Shown one piece after another: positions 16,997 to 25,133 of a stretch of DNA of 64,000 bases (positions are counted from its first letter, which is position 1; every line of letters begins with the position of its first letter). Source of the DNA: Chloroflexota bacterium (GTDB lineage Bacteria > Chloroflexota > Dehalococcoidia > Bin125); NCBI GenBank assembly GCA_028875225.1, contig JAPPFB010000017.1:145920-209919 (forward strand), given 5' to 3'. The notes beneath the pieces were generated by a model. That model worked only from the letters and a program-made list of their open reading frames with translations. It searched no databases and was not told where the DNA came from. The position numbers were made by a program, and so were the translations under genes.

Positions 16997-18496
16997 TCAG
17001 GAGTCAGGGGCGACGTAAGCGCCTGCTTCGTACCAGCCGGAAGCGAACAACAAGCCCTCGTGGCGCACGACCCAGGTGTGCTTCTGCTCCTGCTCGCCGC
17101 TGTCGGGATTGATGAAGACGTAGCTCACCCAACCGCGGTCTTCGATTGCGATGAACTCTTCGCGGAAGTGGCGGCCAGTGACATCGGGTCCGCCATCGAG
17201 CACGTTCTCACCGAGTGGCAGGAACGGATGCGCAAGCCGGGTGCCGTCGAGCTCGTAGATGCTCACATACCACTCGCCGTCCACGCTCTCCGGAGAGTTG
17301 TGATACTCGATGACCGCGTCGCGGCCATCAGCGTCGTAGCGATCGATGGCGTCCTGCACCAGGGCCCGGGCGTAGCTGGCCGGATCCTGCTCAGCGAGGT
17401 TGTAGTTACGGTCGTACCAACCAGAGCCGAAGAGCAGGTCTCCCTGGCGCACGATCCAGCTGTGTTTGCGCTGGTATTGCAGTTCGGCGTCAGGATTGGG
17501 GAAGACGTACGAGATCCAGCCGTTGGTCTCGATCGACAGCGTGTCGGCGGTGTAGTCGTAACCGGTCACGTCGACCCCGGTGCCATGCAGGTTGCTGCCC
17601 AGCCAGCCCGGTCGGTCGGCGCGAGCGCCGTTGACCAGGCGCGTGCCGTCCACGTGATGGATGAAGAGGTACCACTGCCCGTCAATGCTCTGTCGTGAGT
17701 TGTAATACTCGAACGTCGCCTCCCGGCCGAGCACGCGGTACATCTCCAACGCTCGCTCAACGTATGACTGCGTGAACGCTCCCGGCGCGTGAACCTTCGA
17801 GGGCGCGCTCTCAGACCAGCCGGAGCCGAAGGTCATGCCGTCGTATCGGACTACCCACGAGTGCTTGATTTCGGCACCGCCGTCGGACGGGTTGTTGAAC
17901 TGGTAGTCGACCCAGGCGCCGTCGACGGTGGCTGCGGCGACCACCATCAATCCGGCCGGGTATCCGTCGGGTCCGTTGACCTCCGCAGCGGTCAGGCCCA
18001 CCAACTCCTGGTTCTCGTGAGCCACAACGACGTCATTCTCGTCCATGATGAACATGTACCACTGGCGGTCGATGCTCTCCACGGTGTTGTAGTAGACCAA
18101 TGTGGCTTCACGACCATCGCGCTCGTACCGAGCGATTGCTTGCTCGACGAACCATTGGGTGTACGCGGCAGGATCCGAGATGTCGGGAGTCGCCGCCGGG
18201 ACGCTGACGGCAAACGGATTGCTGGAGTACCACGTGCCGGGCTCCGCGGGAACGGGCAGGAACCGAGCCTCGGGCGAGTGGGGCGTCCAATCGCTGCCGC
18301 CGACCCTGGACTGGGCGCGCACTTCGACCTGACCGGACTCCGTCTCCCGCGCCTGCACGCGCACCTCGATCTCACCCTGGCTCTGGCTGTCGGAGGTGGC
18401 GAAATCGAATGGAAGGACGCCGCTGACCACCACCAGCGCGAAGACTGCAAGAAGAACCAACGCCCCGGCAGTCAGGGCACGTATCCGACGTGACAT
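16997..18496 (-). CDS. Secreted or membrane-anchored protein with three Cache-like repeats
   Basis: A protein of 499 residues. An N-terminal signal or anchor segment (GALVLLAVFALVVVSGVLPF) is followed by a short module (about 40-100, EVRVQARETESGQVEVRAQ ... EARFLPVP) that recurs in two other secreted proteins of this window. Three repeats of about 115-125 residues follow, each with a YxxDGREA helix, YYNSxESIDGQWYxFI, an ENGVDVTG-like loop, WVSYxFxNP and KHSWVVRxxxLLFGSGWY. These are single-Cache-like ligand-binding domains, normally sensors outside the membrane. No signalling domain follows, so it may bind ligand for a partner. Function inferred only from fold. Confidence 0.78.
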   Translation of the reverse strand: MSRRIRALTAGALVLLAVFALVVVSGVLPFDFATSDSQSQGEIEVRVQARETESGQVEVRAQSRVGGSDWTPHSPEARFLPVPAEPGTWYSSNPFAVSVPAATPDISDPAAYTQWFVEQAIARYERDGREATLVYYNTVESIDRQWYMFIMDENDVVVAHENQELVGLTAAEVNGPDGYPAGLMVVAAATVDGAWVDYQFNNPSDGGAEIKHSWVVRYDGMTFGSGWSESAPSKVHAPGAFTQSYVERALEMYRVLGREATFEYYNSRQSIDGQWYLFIHHVDGTRLVNGARADRPGWLGSNLHGTGVDVTGYDYTADTLSIETNGWISYVFPNPDAELQYQRKHSWIVRQGDLLFGSGWYDRNYNLAEQDPASYARALVQDAIDRYDADGRDAVIEYHNSPESVDGEWYVSIYELDGTRLAHPFLPLGENVLDGGPDVTGRHFREEFIAIEDRGWVSYVFINPDSGEQEQKHTWVVRHEGLLFASGWYEAGAYVAPDS

Positions 18497-18550
18497 GGTG
18501 TATCCAGACGCTGGAGGACTCGGCGCTGAACGAGGCGCCAGTTCAGGGCG

Positions 18551-18802
18551 CTAGTTCAGGGCGCCCATGCCGCCGCCGCAGCCGCAGGAGCCGCGACCGC
18601 AGGCACAGCCGCCGCCGGACGGCATCGCTTCGGCTGCTTCCATCTCCGAGAATTGTCCAGCCACGGTCACCACGGCTGCCGTCAGCACTTTCTGCGCCAC
18701 CTGTCCGCAATCGTGCTTGAACGGCTCTGAGGCGGCGCTCATCGGTCGCAGCTTCGTGAACTTCTCATTGCAAGGGCGGCAGTAATACTCGTACATCGGC
18801 AT
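18551..18802 (-). CDS. FmdB family zinc-ribbon protein
   Basis: A protein of 83 residues. The N-terminus MPMYEYYCRPCNEKF and the following HDCGQ give the pattern of FmdB/YhfH-type putative regulatory zinc ribbons, although the second CxxC is reduced to one Cys. The C-terminus is a low-complexity Gly/Cys tail (GGGCACGRGSCGCGGGMG) seen in many relatives. Proposed as a transcriptional regulator in methylotrophs, but generally uncharacterised. It is the gene next to tRNA-Arg, on the opposite strand. Confidence 0.85.
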   Translation of the reverse strand: MPMYEYYCRPCNEKFTKLRPMSAASEPFKHDCGQVAQKVLTAAVVTVAGQFSEMEAAEAMPSGGGCACGRGSCGCGGGMGALN

Positions 18803-18895
18803 GAAACGGACTCCGAGATTTGTGAGGACCTGTACCTGCAGAATAGGAAACAGTCGGCGTTGGTCAACGATTCACGAGTCATACACTCAGAACCA

Positions 18896-18970
18896 CCCCC
18901 CGTAGCTCAGGGGATAGAGCACCGGTTTCCTAAACCGCGCGCGGAGGTTCGAATCCTCCCGGGGGGACCA
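18896..18970 (+). tRNA. tRNA-Arg (CCT)
   Basis: A cloverleaf can be drawn: acceptor CCCCCCG pairing with CGGGGGG, D arm GCTC...GAGC, anticodon loop TTCCTAA with anticodon CCT, T arm GGAGG-TTCGAAT-CCTCC, discriminator A and encoded CCA. One mismatch (C-C) closes the top of the anticodon stem. It reads AGG. The sequence just downstream holds a truncated reading frame, an IS21 remnant and the sterol-type genes, so its 3' end may have served as an integration site. Confidence 0.93.
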
Positions 18971-19187
18971 GGCACACGTAGAGCTGGACGAAATCGCAGC
19001 GCAGGTGCGTGATGCGGACCGGGAAATTTCAGATCCGTCTGCGCACGTCGTTCGATTCGAGCGTGGCCGCGAAGCGGTCAACCTGCGCACCTTCGCCGGA
19101 ACAATGGACATGCTGGATGGGGATCTCGACGCGCTGAAGGCGCAACACGCGCGGCTGTCTCGCGTTGTGGTCACCCCGACCCCATAG
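18971..19187 (+). pseudogene. Truncated reading frame directly after tRNA-Arg
   Basis: An open frame runs from the tRNA 3' end to a TAG at 19187. It encodes a protein-like helical segment (LDEIAAQVRDADREISD ... FAGTMDMLDGDLDALKAQHARL). A GTG at 19005 could start a 60-residue protein, but there is no Shine-Dalgarno site. It looks like the 3' end of a larger gene whose 5' part was lost when something inserted or was deleted at the tRNA. I do not recognise the family; it could also be chance coding potential. Confidence 0.3.
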
Positions 19188-19346
19188 CCCTCCTCCTGCG
19201 ACTGCTGGCCCAGGCGTGTCGCCGGCTGCCGGTGTTTCGGCGGGGTTCGCTCCCAATCAGTCGCCGAGCAGCTCGTTCAGCTGCGGCTACATCGCATCGA
19301 GGACCGGGGGATATCGAAGTCTCCAGTCACGCCTAACAAGCACCGG

Positions 19347-19469
19347 TCACTCCGGGCACCGCCTCACCGTGTTGCGGCTGAGCTCGAGCTCGCGCGCCAT
19401 CCGCCGCCGGTTGTAGCCCTCGACCACCACTTCATTCCGCAACCCACGCACATCCTGCATCCGAAACAT
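19347..19469 (-). pseudogene. IS21-family transposase (IstA) N-terminal remnant
   Basis: A 40-codon fragment on the reverse strand carrying the N-terminal helix-turn-helix of IstA-type transposases (VVVEGYNRRRMARELELSR then NTVRR). It stops right after the HTH, whereas intact IstA is about 400-500 residues. The rest of the element and IstB are absent. Its presence between tRNA-Arg and the sterol-type genes marks past mobile-element activity here. Confidence 0.6.
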
Positions 19470-19742
19470 CCTGTCGGCCGGCGACCGGCCTGCCACCGGA
19501 CCTGATGTTCAGCGCCCACAGGTGGATCGCTTCTCGGGCGATGACCAGATCAGCTTCGAGGCAATGAGTGCAGCGAAGCCGTAGCCGGAGCACTTGTCCG
19601 GTGTGGTACCACCTTGGTTCCAGGCTCCGCGGCTACCTATCTCGCGCCAATCAGGAGGGCGCACATTCTGACATTGACACCTCTCTCGCAATGATGTCGG
19701 AAGGCCCGATTGGCCAACATTGGATCAATCGTCTGATATCAA
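19470..19742. other. Intergenic stretch without a recognised gene
   Basis: Together with 19188-19346 this forms about 430 bases around the IS21 remnant in which I see no convincing coding sequence. It is probably decayed mobile-element DNA; the short reading frames here lack start signals and family motifs. Confidence 0.4.
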
Positions 19743-19787
19743 GTGATGTACTTAGTGATGTAGTCTGTTCGTCACTCAGACATCTGA
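19743..19787 (+). promoter_or_regulatory. Putative operator region upstream of the sterol-type operon
   Basis: Two copies of GTGATGTA lie 12 bases apart (19743-19750 and 19755-19762), followed by an inverted repeat TCAGA-CA-TCTGA (19776-19787). This sits 68-112 bases upstream of the methyltransferase start in locally AT-rich DNA, a sensible place for a promoter and regulator site. No known regulator can be named. Confidence 0.35.
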
Positions 19788-19854
19788 CTCAACCCAACAC
19801 AGAACGTCGGCAGTCCGCGCTCAACATCAATCGAGCTTCAGGGAGCAGTCGAAT

Positions 19855-20871
19855 ATGGCAAGCAGCGGAGAGCAAACAGGCAATCCTCGCCAGGCGCTGC
19901 ACGAGTATCTCCAGATTCGGCAACTCAGTGAATCGCAGGACGACGCCATTCGCATCGAGGAGCTGCCGAAGCTGGTCAACCGCTTCTGGGATGCCGTGAC
20001 CCGCTTTTTCGAGTTCGGCTGGGGCGCCAGCTTCCACTTTTCGCCGCGCCGACCCGGGGAGACTCTGGCCGAGGCGCAACGGCGCCACCATCTGCAAGTC
20101 GCGGAACTTCTGCGCCTGAAACCGAACATGGATGTCGCTGACATCGGTTGCGGCGTCGGGGGGCCGATGATCGGCATCGCCAGGGCGAGCGGGGCGAACA
20201 TCACCGGCATCAACCTCAATGCGTTTCAGATCGAGCGAGGCAAACGACGCGTCTCGCAGGCGGGTCTGGATGAGAACTGCCGGTTTCTGCACGCCAACTT
20301 TATGGATGTGCCTCTGCAGGACGAGACGTTCGACGCCATGTATGGCTTCGAAGCGACTTGCCACGCTCCGAACAAGCTGCCACTGTTCCGGGAGCTGTAC
20401 CGCCTGCTCAAGCCAGGAGGCGAGATAGTCAATGTCGATTGGTGCCTGACCGATCGATTCGACGCCAGCGATGCGCGTCATCAGCGCATCCGCCGAGGTA
20501 TCGAGACCCACAACGGCACGGGCACCCTCTACACGATCGAGCAGCAAGTCGACGCGTTCCGGCGCGCAGGCTTCGAGATCATCCAGGCGTTCGATCAGCA
20601 CGGGCACCACGGCAACGCGCAGCTGCCCTGGTACATCGCGCTGCAGGGGCGCGATTTCTCATTCCGCACGTGGGCTCGCAGTCCGGCCGGCCGAAGACTC
20701 ACCGAGGCGGTGACGAAGTTCCTCGAGTTTGTCCGAATCGCGCCAGAAGGAACAAGTGAGATTGCCGCATTCCTGAATGCCGCCGCCGATGACCTGATCG
20801 AATCGGGGGAGCTGGAGATCTTCACTCCGGACTTCCTGGTTCACGTCCGCAAGCCCGCGGCGGTCGAGTGA
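19855..20871 (+). CDS. Sterol C-24 methyltransferase (SMT/ERG6) family homologue
   Basis: A protein of 338 residues with the signature motifs of sterol 24-C-methyltransferases in order: sterol-binding region I FGWGASFHFSPR (about 54-65), SAM motif VADIGCGVGGPM (94-105), GFEATCHAPNK (164-174) and the WCLTDRFD segment (196-203), equivalent to the EWCMTDxYD block of ERG6. Known SMTs transfer a methyl group from SAM to the sterol side-chain C-24/C-28 double bond. The acidic Y/FEATCHAP region, diagnostic against generic methyltransferases, is kept. It lies 6 bases upstream of a DAF-36-like Rieske oxygenase, so the pair probably modifies one sterol or sterol-like lipid. No sterol cyclase is in the window, so the substrate may be external. 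Confidence 0.85.
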   Translation: MASSGEQTGNPRQALHEYLQIRQLSESQDDAIRIEELPKLVNRFWDAVTRFFEFGWGASFHFSPRRPGETLAEAQRRHHLQVAELLRLKPNMDVADIGCGVGGPMIGIARASGANITGINLNAFQIERGKRRVSQAGLDENCRFLHANFMDVPLQDETFDAMYGFEATCHAPNKLPLFRELYRLLKPGGEIVNVDWCLTDRFDASDARHQRIRRGIETHNGTGTLYTIEQQVDAFRRAGFEIIQAFDQHGHHGNAQLPWYIALQGRDFSFRTWARSPAGRRLTEAVTKFLEFVRIAPEGTSEIAAFLNAAADDLIESGELEIFTPDFLVHVRKPAAVE

Positions 20872-20877
20872 TGCGCC

Positions 20878-21939
20878 ATGTGGAGTGTCATGTCCCGCCG
20901 CGAGGAACGTCCCTCACTGCTTGATGCCCGGCGCGCGGACAGCTACCCCCATCCGTACCCCACAGGCTGGTATCGCCTTGCGTCGGCGGACTCCCTCCGC
21001 CCCGGCGAGATTCGCTACCTCGAGTGCCTGGGCAAACAATTCGTGCTCTGGCGAGAGCGGGAGAGCGGTGAGATTCGCCTGATGGACGCGTTCTGTCCGC
21101 ACCTGGGCGCGAATCTCGCCCGAGGCCGTGTTCGCGGCGACTGCATCGAGTGCCCGTTTCACCACTGGCAATTCGAAGGCGGTGGCCGCGTCAAGCACGT
21201 TCCTTACAGCGAGCATCCACCGGGCCGAGTCCTGGCATCGCCGTATCCGCTAACCGATGTCCACGGCGACCTGTACCTGTTCCATCGCTGCGACGGATCG
21301 CCGGAGGACATGGACGAACCGCCTCCGTATGAGGTTCCCCGAATTCCGGAAGTGGACAGCGGACAGTTTGTTGCCCGCGGACGGCACAGTATCGGTCGAG
21401 TAGGAATGCACATCATCGAGATCGCCGAAAACGGCGTCGACTCCGCTCATTTTCAGCCGCTTCATGGACGATTTCGAGTGCCGTGGACGCAGATTCCCAT
21501 ACCTGGGGTAGAGATCGTGCACACGGCGGATTGGTCGCTCGATCCTGGGCATCCGTGGGTGTCGTATGCGGACGACAGCGCAATCCTGCGGGTGTTGGGA
21601 CGCCAGGTCGGTGAGTTCGAAGCGCGTGTCCGGGTCTCCTACGTTGGTCCCGGCAGCCTGCTGTTCTTCCGCTTCGATCTTGCGGGGCGGGGAGAGATCG
21701 CGATGTATCAGACGTTTCTACCAGTGAGCCCGCTCGAACAGCAGGTAGATCTACGATGGTTCGCCGACCGAAGGCTCCCCAGGCTGTTGGTCTGGTACAT
21801 CATCGGCAACTGGACGTCTCAATTCGTCCAGGACATTGAGGTATGGGAGAACAAGGTTCACGCGCATCAACCCAAGCTCTGCCGAGATGATGGTCCGATC
21901 TACGAAATGCGCCGCTGGTATCAGCAGTTTCTCCCGTAG
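20878..21939 (+). CDS. Rieske non-heme iron oxygenase, DAF-36/Neverland (cholesterol 7-desaturase)-like
   Basis: A protein of 353 residues. Rieske [2Fe-2S] ligands are C73-P-H75 and C92-P-F-H95; the mononuclear iron site is D188-x2-H191-x4-H196 (ENGVDSAHFQPLHG). Features that point to the DAF-36/Neverland group, rather than ring-hydroxylating dioxygenases, are FCPHLGANLARG, CIECPFHHWQF and the C-terminal QDIEVWENK then EMRRWYQQF. Characterised relatives introduce the C7-8 double bond into cholesterol; actinobacterial KshA is a more distant steroid hydroxylase. An alternative ATG at 20890 has GGAG just upstream. No reductase gene is adjacent. Confidence 0.85.
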   Translation: MWSVMSRREERPSLLDARRADSYPHPYPTGWYRLASADSLRPGEIRYLECLGKQFVLWRERESGEIRLMDAFCPHLGANLARGRVRGDCIECPFHHWQFEGGGRVKHVPYSEHPPGRVLASPYPLTDVHGDLYLFHRCDGSPEDMDEPPPYEVPRIPEVDSGQFVARGRHSIGRVGMHIIEIAENGVDSAHFQPLHGRFRVPWTQIPIPGVEIVHTADWSLDPGHPWVSYADDSAILRVLGRQVGEFEARVRVSYVGPGSLLFFRFDLAGRGEIAMYQTFLPVSPLEQQVDLRWFADRRLPRLLVWYIIGNWTSQFVQDIEVWENKVHAHQPKLCRDDGPIYEMRRWYQQFLP

Positions 21940-22053
21940 GCGCCAACTCCCATAGCCCTTCGTCTTGGCTCCGTAGAGCATCTCGCTCGCGATGCGCCGT
22001 GGCCCGCGCACCCGGTGCGATCTGTCGGCCTCGGCAGCGCGGGGGAGTGTCTC

Positions 22054-23772
22054 CTAGTCGGAAGGCGACCAGGAGAGGTTGATCTGGAACGACGTCGACG
22101 CCGACGCGACCTCTTCGCCGTCCACGGTGGCGGTGACGTCCAGGCTGTAGGTGCCGGCGGTGCAGCCGCTGGCCAGGTTCACCGTGCGTTCGATCGACTC
22201 GCCGAGCTCTGGGATGTCGTCCTCGTTGATCGTGTTGTCGGCCCCCATGTTGGCGCCTTCGCAACTGTCGCTGTCGTCGCCGTCGCTAGTGACGTCCGCC
22301 CTCCAGGTTAGGTCCCCCTCGTCGTTGGGAATGTTCCAGAACGTCAGCGTGGCGCCCAGCGCGTTGTTGACCGTGCCGAAGTCAATCTCGATCAGTGGAT
22401 CCGTCCCGTCGACGGCGTGATCCGAGTCGACCGCGAGCCCGTCGTGGTCGTAGTGCGCCTGATGCGTAACCTGCGCCCACCTGGTGACGTTGTGCAGGAC
22501 CTCGAAACGATCCTCAATCTCGTTGCCGTCTTCGTCCAGCAGCGTCTCGCCGTCGGGATTCACGAACTGTGTGCGGGCGTCGGTGCTGTTCGCTGGTACC
22601 CCGACGCCGCCGGTGCCCTTGTCGGTCGGGCCGACCTCGTAGACGAAGATCACGGTTGCGCCTTCGCTCGAATCGTTCGCGTCACGGGTCAGTTCGGCGT
22701 CATAGACGGCCCATCTCGTGCTATCGGCTTGGGCTACCTGGGTCCCTCCGATGTTCCCGCCGCCAATTGCGTTCCCTGAGTCGCTCAGCGCAATCTTCAG
22801 GCCCGGTGCGCCGTGCACCTTGACCCTGGCGTCCAGGGTCAACTCGAAGACGATCTGCTCGCGGAAGCGGTACGCGTCGCCGTCGGCGGGTTCCGAGGTG
22901 ATCTCGATGTCGGTGATCCGCGGCAGTCCGTCAATCTTGTGAGCCGAGAGGTTCGTCTGCCGTGAGTAGCCGCCGATAGACACGCTGGTCGATGTCCCGG
23001 CGTAGGTGAGGCCGGGCAAGCCAAGGTTCGATTCCCGCTGGGTGATGCTCAGACCATTGGTGTCAAGGTCGTACCGCTTGACCGTGTACGCGTAGACAAT
23101 CGTGTCTGTTCCGCTGCCGCTCGAGTATCTGGCCGTGCGGAAGTAGTTGGAGCTGCGCGAGTACCCCGAGGTCCAATCGGGCCCGCCGACCTCGATGAGC
23201 ACGTAGGCAGAGTTCGACGCGTCGACCTCGTTGTCCAGCGTCATGGTCACCTGGATTGTCTCGCCGAGGGCGTAGACATCGCCGGACTCGGGGGTTGACG
23301 TGACCTCGAGGCTCTCGACGTTCACGTCGTCGTCGTCCAGGATCAGCACCTGGCAGGTAGTGATCGCGTTGTTGTGGTCGTTAATCCACTTGATTCTGAA
23401 CGACTCGTCGCCCTCGATCCGCGTGTCCTGCGTGGTGTCGATATCGACTTCCGTGCTATTTCCGTTGTGATCAACCTCGGTGCTGCCATGAGTAAAGTCG
23501 TCCGCCTGTGCGAACCAGGTTTCCGTCCTCACCGTTCCCTTGATCGGCTTGGTGGCGTTGCTGCCTCTGGTCAGCGTGACCGTGACCGTGTCGCCCTCAT
23601 CCACGGTTCCTGGACAGGACAGCGAGACATTGTGCGCCGAGCTGCCGTGGTTCTCATCGGCCCGCGCGGTGACGGCGAGCAAGGAGGGCACCAGCAGCGC
23701 CAGTGCCGCGGCTACCGCCAACCACGCTGCTCGATGCCGACGCAACAAACTCAGCGATTCTCGCGTGCACAT
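22054..23772 (-). CDS. Secreted Calx-beta / beta-sandwich repeat protein
   Basis: A protein of 572 residues starting at ATG 23772 (GGAG at good spacing) with a signal peptide (AWLAVAAALALLVPSLLAVTARA). A Calx-beta-like domain follows (SLSCPGTVDEGDTVTVTLTR ... IEGDESFRIKW). Then come two repeats of the VTSTPESGDVYALGETIQV type, the same repeat that fills the 11-repeat protein at 26.4 kb. The rest is beta-rich with a Cys pair (SCEGANMG ... ASGCTAGTY). Expected outside the cell. No cell-wall sorting motif is seen. Confidence 0.75.
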   Translation of the reverse strand: MCTRESLSLLRRHRAAWLAVAAALALLVPSLLAVTARADENHGSSAHNVSLSCPGTVDEGDTVTVTLTRGSNATKPIKGTVRTETWFAQADDFTHGSTEVDHNGNSTEVDIDTTQDTRIEGDESFRIKWINDHNNAITTCQVLILDDDDVNVESLEVTSTPESGDVYALGETIQVTMTLDNEVDASNSAYVLIEVGGPDWTSGYSRSSNYFRTARYSSGSGTDTIVYAYTVKRYDLDTNGLSITQRESNLGLPGLTYAGTSTSVSIGGYSRQTNLSAHKIDGLPRITDIEITSEPADGDAYRFREQIVFELTLDARVKVHGAPGLKIALSDSGNAIGGGNIGGTQVAQADSTRWAVYDAELTRDANDSSEGATVIFVYEVGPTDKGTGGVGVPANSTDARTQFVNPDGETLLDEDGNEIEDRFEVLHNVTRWAQVTHQAHYDHDGLAVDSDHAVDGTDPLIEIDFGTVNNALGATLTFWNIPNDEGDLTWRADVTSDGDDSDSCEGANMGADNTINEDDIPELGESIERTVNLASGCTAGTYSLDVTATVDGEEVASASTSFQINLSWSPSD

Positions 23773-23810
23773 TGGTTTCTCCGTAACTGGCCGACTCAAG
23801 CGATGCGGCC

Positions 23811-25133
23811 CTACTCGCCACTCTCAGCCGACTCTTCCTGGATTGCTCGCTCGAGGGCGTCAATCCACGCCGGTAGTGTTTGCCGAAGCGCACTGTCGGC
23901 GTCGAACATCGCCTGAACCGCCTCGCTGGTCACGACCGTTGGCAGAATGCTGATCTGCGTTGCCTCGGCGAACAGGCCCGTCTGCACGGGGAACGGCGTG
24001 CCGTGACCCCAGAGCAGCGCCGTGGTGGTCAGGTATCCCTGCTCGAGGGCGTGGGACCAGAGCACGAACGAGAGCCGTCCGCTGTGCAACATCGCCAATG
24101 GCGTTGGGAAGTCTGCGGAAACGGCGGCGAGCACGATGTCCGGTCTCGCCGCACTGAGCGCTTCGGCCATGAGGTAGGCCGTGTTGGCGTTGAGCGCGAT
24201 CGCTCCACCCACGGTCTCGGTTGCTTGCGCGGTGATCCTGGCCAACGAGTCCTCAGTGTCGCTAATGCGAACTCTGATCACCGATCCGGCGTCATATGCG
24301 CCTTCGAGAGCGTCGCAACGCTGCTCGAGTCCCGTGTTGGACGGTTCGTGAATGATGCAGAGGATGTCGCCGCTGACCTCCCGCTCCTGGAACTGCTCGG
24401 CGGCCGTCCGTCCGACGGCGGCTTCATCGAGCGACACGTGGGCGATTGAACCGACCTCGGTGGCTCGCTCGGAGCCCGAGTTGAAGGTGATGACGCGTAC
24501 GCCGGCGTCATTCGCTTCGTCGAGCGCAGGCTGGAGCACATCGGGATCGGCGAGCGTCGTGGCAATCGCCGCGGCGCCGTCCGCGACGCAGCGTCGGATG
24601 GCGTCGGCCTGGTCGGCGCCGTGCTCGTGCATTTCCGCCCGCAGTGCGATGTTGTTCCATCGCTGGGCGTCGAGCAACGCGCTGTAGAGCTGGAACCAGA
24701 AGAAGTCCTCCTGCACGCCATGCGTCAACACGCAGAACAGGGTGTCGCGGTCGAAGGGACGGCTGACGGTCGGCGTGCCGGAGATCTCAAACGGTCCGAT
24801 CTCGGCGACGCTGGGATGCGACGGCTCGTCGACATGGATCGTGACTGATGAGCTGGAGAGCCAGCGATTCGTGGGAGCGTCGCCGGGCAGGAACCGGTAC
24901 TGAGGCGTGAGCCGCTCGCTCCAGCCCGGCCTGTCAAGCCCCTCCAGTTGGCCCTGGGGATCGGCCAGACGCGTCTGGAGTGCGACTTCCACGCGCCCGT
25001 CGTCGAGTTTGCGGGCCACGATCCGGACTTCAGAGGAACTCCCGCTGGTTGCCCAGATGATTCCTGTGGCGCTGGCGCCGATGATCAGACCGATCATCAA
25101 GCCGACCAGGGTGTGCCGAAAGCTCTTGATCAT
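23811..25133 (-). CDS. Periplasmic-binding-protein type 1 (sugar-binding-like) protein with N-terminal RFLP-type module
   Basis: A protein of 440 residues with a membrane/signal segment (LVGLMIGLIIGASATGIIW). A module of about 70 residues follows (EVRIVARKLDDGRVEVALQ ... YRFLPGDAPTNRWLSSSS) that is shared with two other secreted proteins here. Then comes a type 1 periplasmic-binding fold similar to RbsB-like sugar or autoinducer binders (ADGAAAIATTLADPDVLQPA; GVRVITFNSGSE; HVSLDEAAVGRTAAEQF; ALNANTAYLMAEAL). No ABC transporter genes are nearby, so it may act as a sensor or scavenger, not as a transporter subunit. ATG 25133 has GGAGG. Confidence 0.8.
   Translation of the reverse strand: MIKSFRHTLVGLMIGLIIGASATGIIWATSGSSSEVRIVARKLDDGRVEVALQTRLADPQGQLEGLDRPGWSERLTPQYRFLPGDAPTNRWLSSSSVTIHVDEPSHPSVAEIGPFEISGTPTVSRPFDRDTLFCVLTHGVQEDFFWFQLYSALLDAQRWNNIALRAEMHEHGADQADAIRRCVADGAAAIATTLADPDVLQPALDEANDAGVRVITFNSGSERATEVGSIAHVSLDEAAVGRTAAEQFQEREVSGDILCIIHEPSNTGLEQRCDALEGAYDAGSVIRVRISDTEDSLARITAQATETVGGAIALNANTAYLMAEALSAARPDIVLAAVSADFPTPLAMLHSGRLSFVLWSHALEQGYLTTTALLWGHGTPFPVQTGLFAEATQISILPTVVTSEAVQAMFDADSALRQTLPAWIDALERAIQEESAESGE

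Noticed and set aside
18887-19174. Reverse-strand frame reading through tRNA-Arg
   Set aside because: The apparent protein end (REDSNLRARF ...) is the well-known artefact of translating a tRNA gene on its opposite strand.
19855-20871. Generic small-molecule methyltransferase call
   Set aside because: The FGWGASFHF, EATCHAP and WCLTDRFD segments are all present and are specific to the sterol methyltransferase group, so the more specific call is kept.
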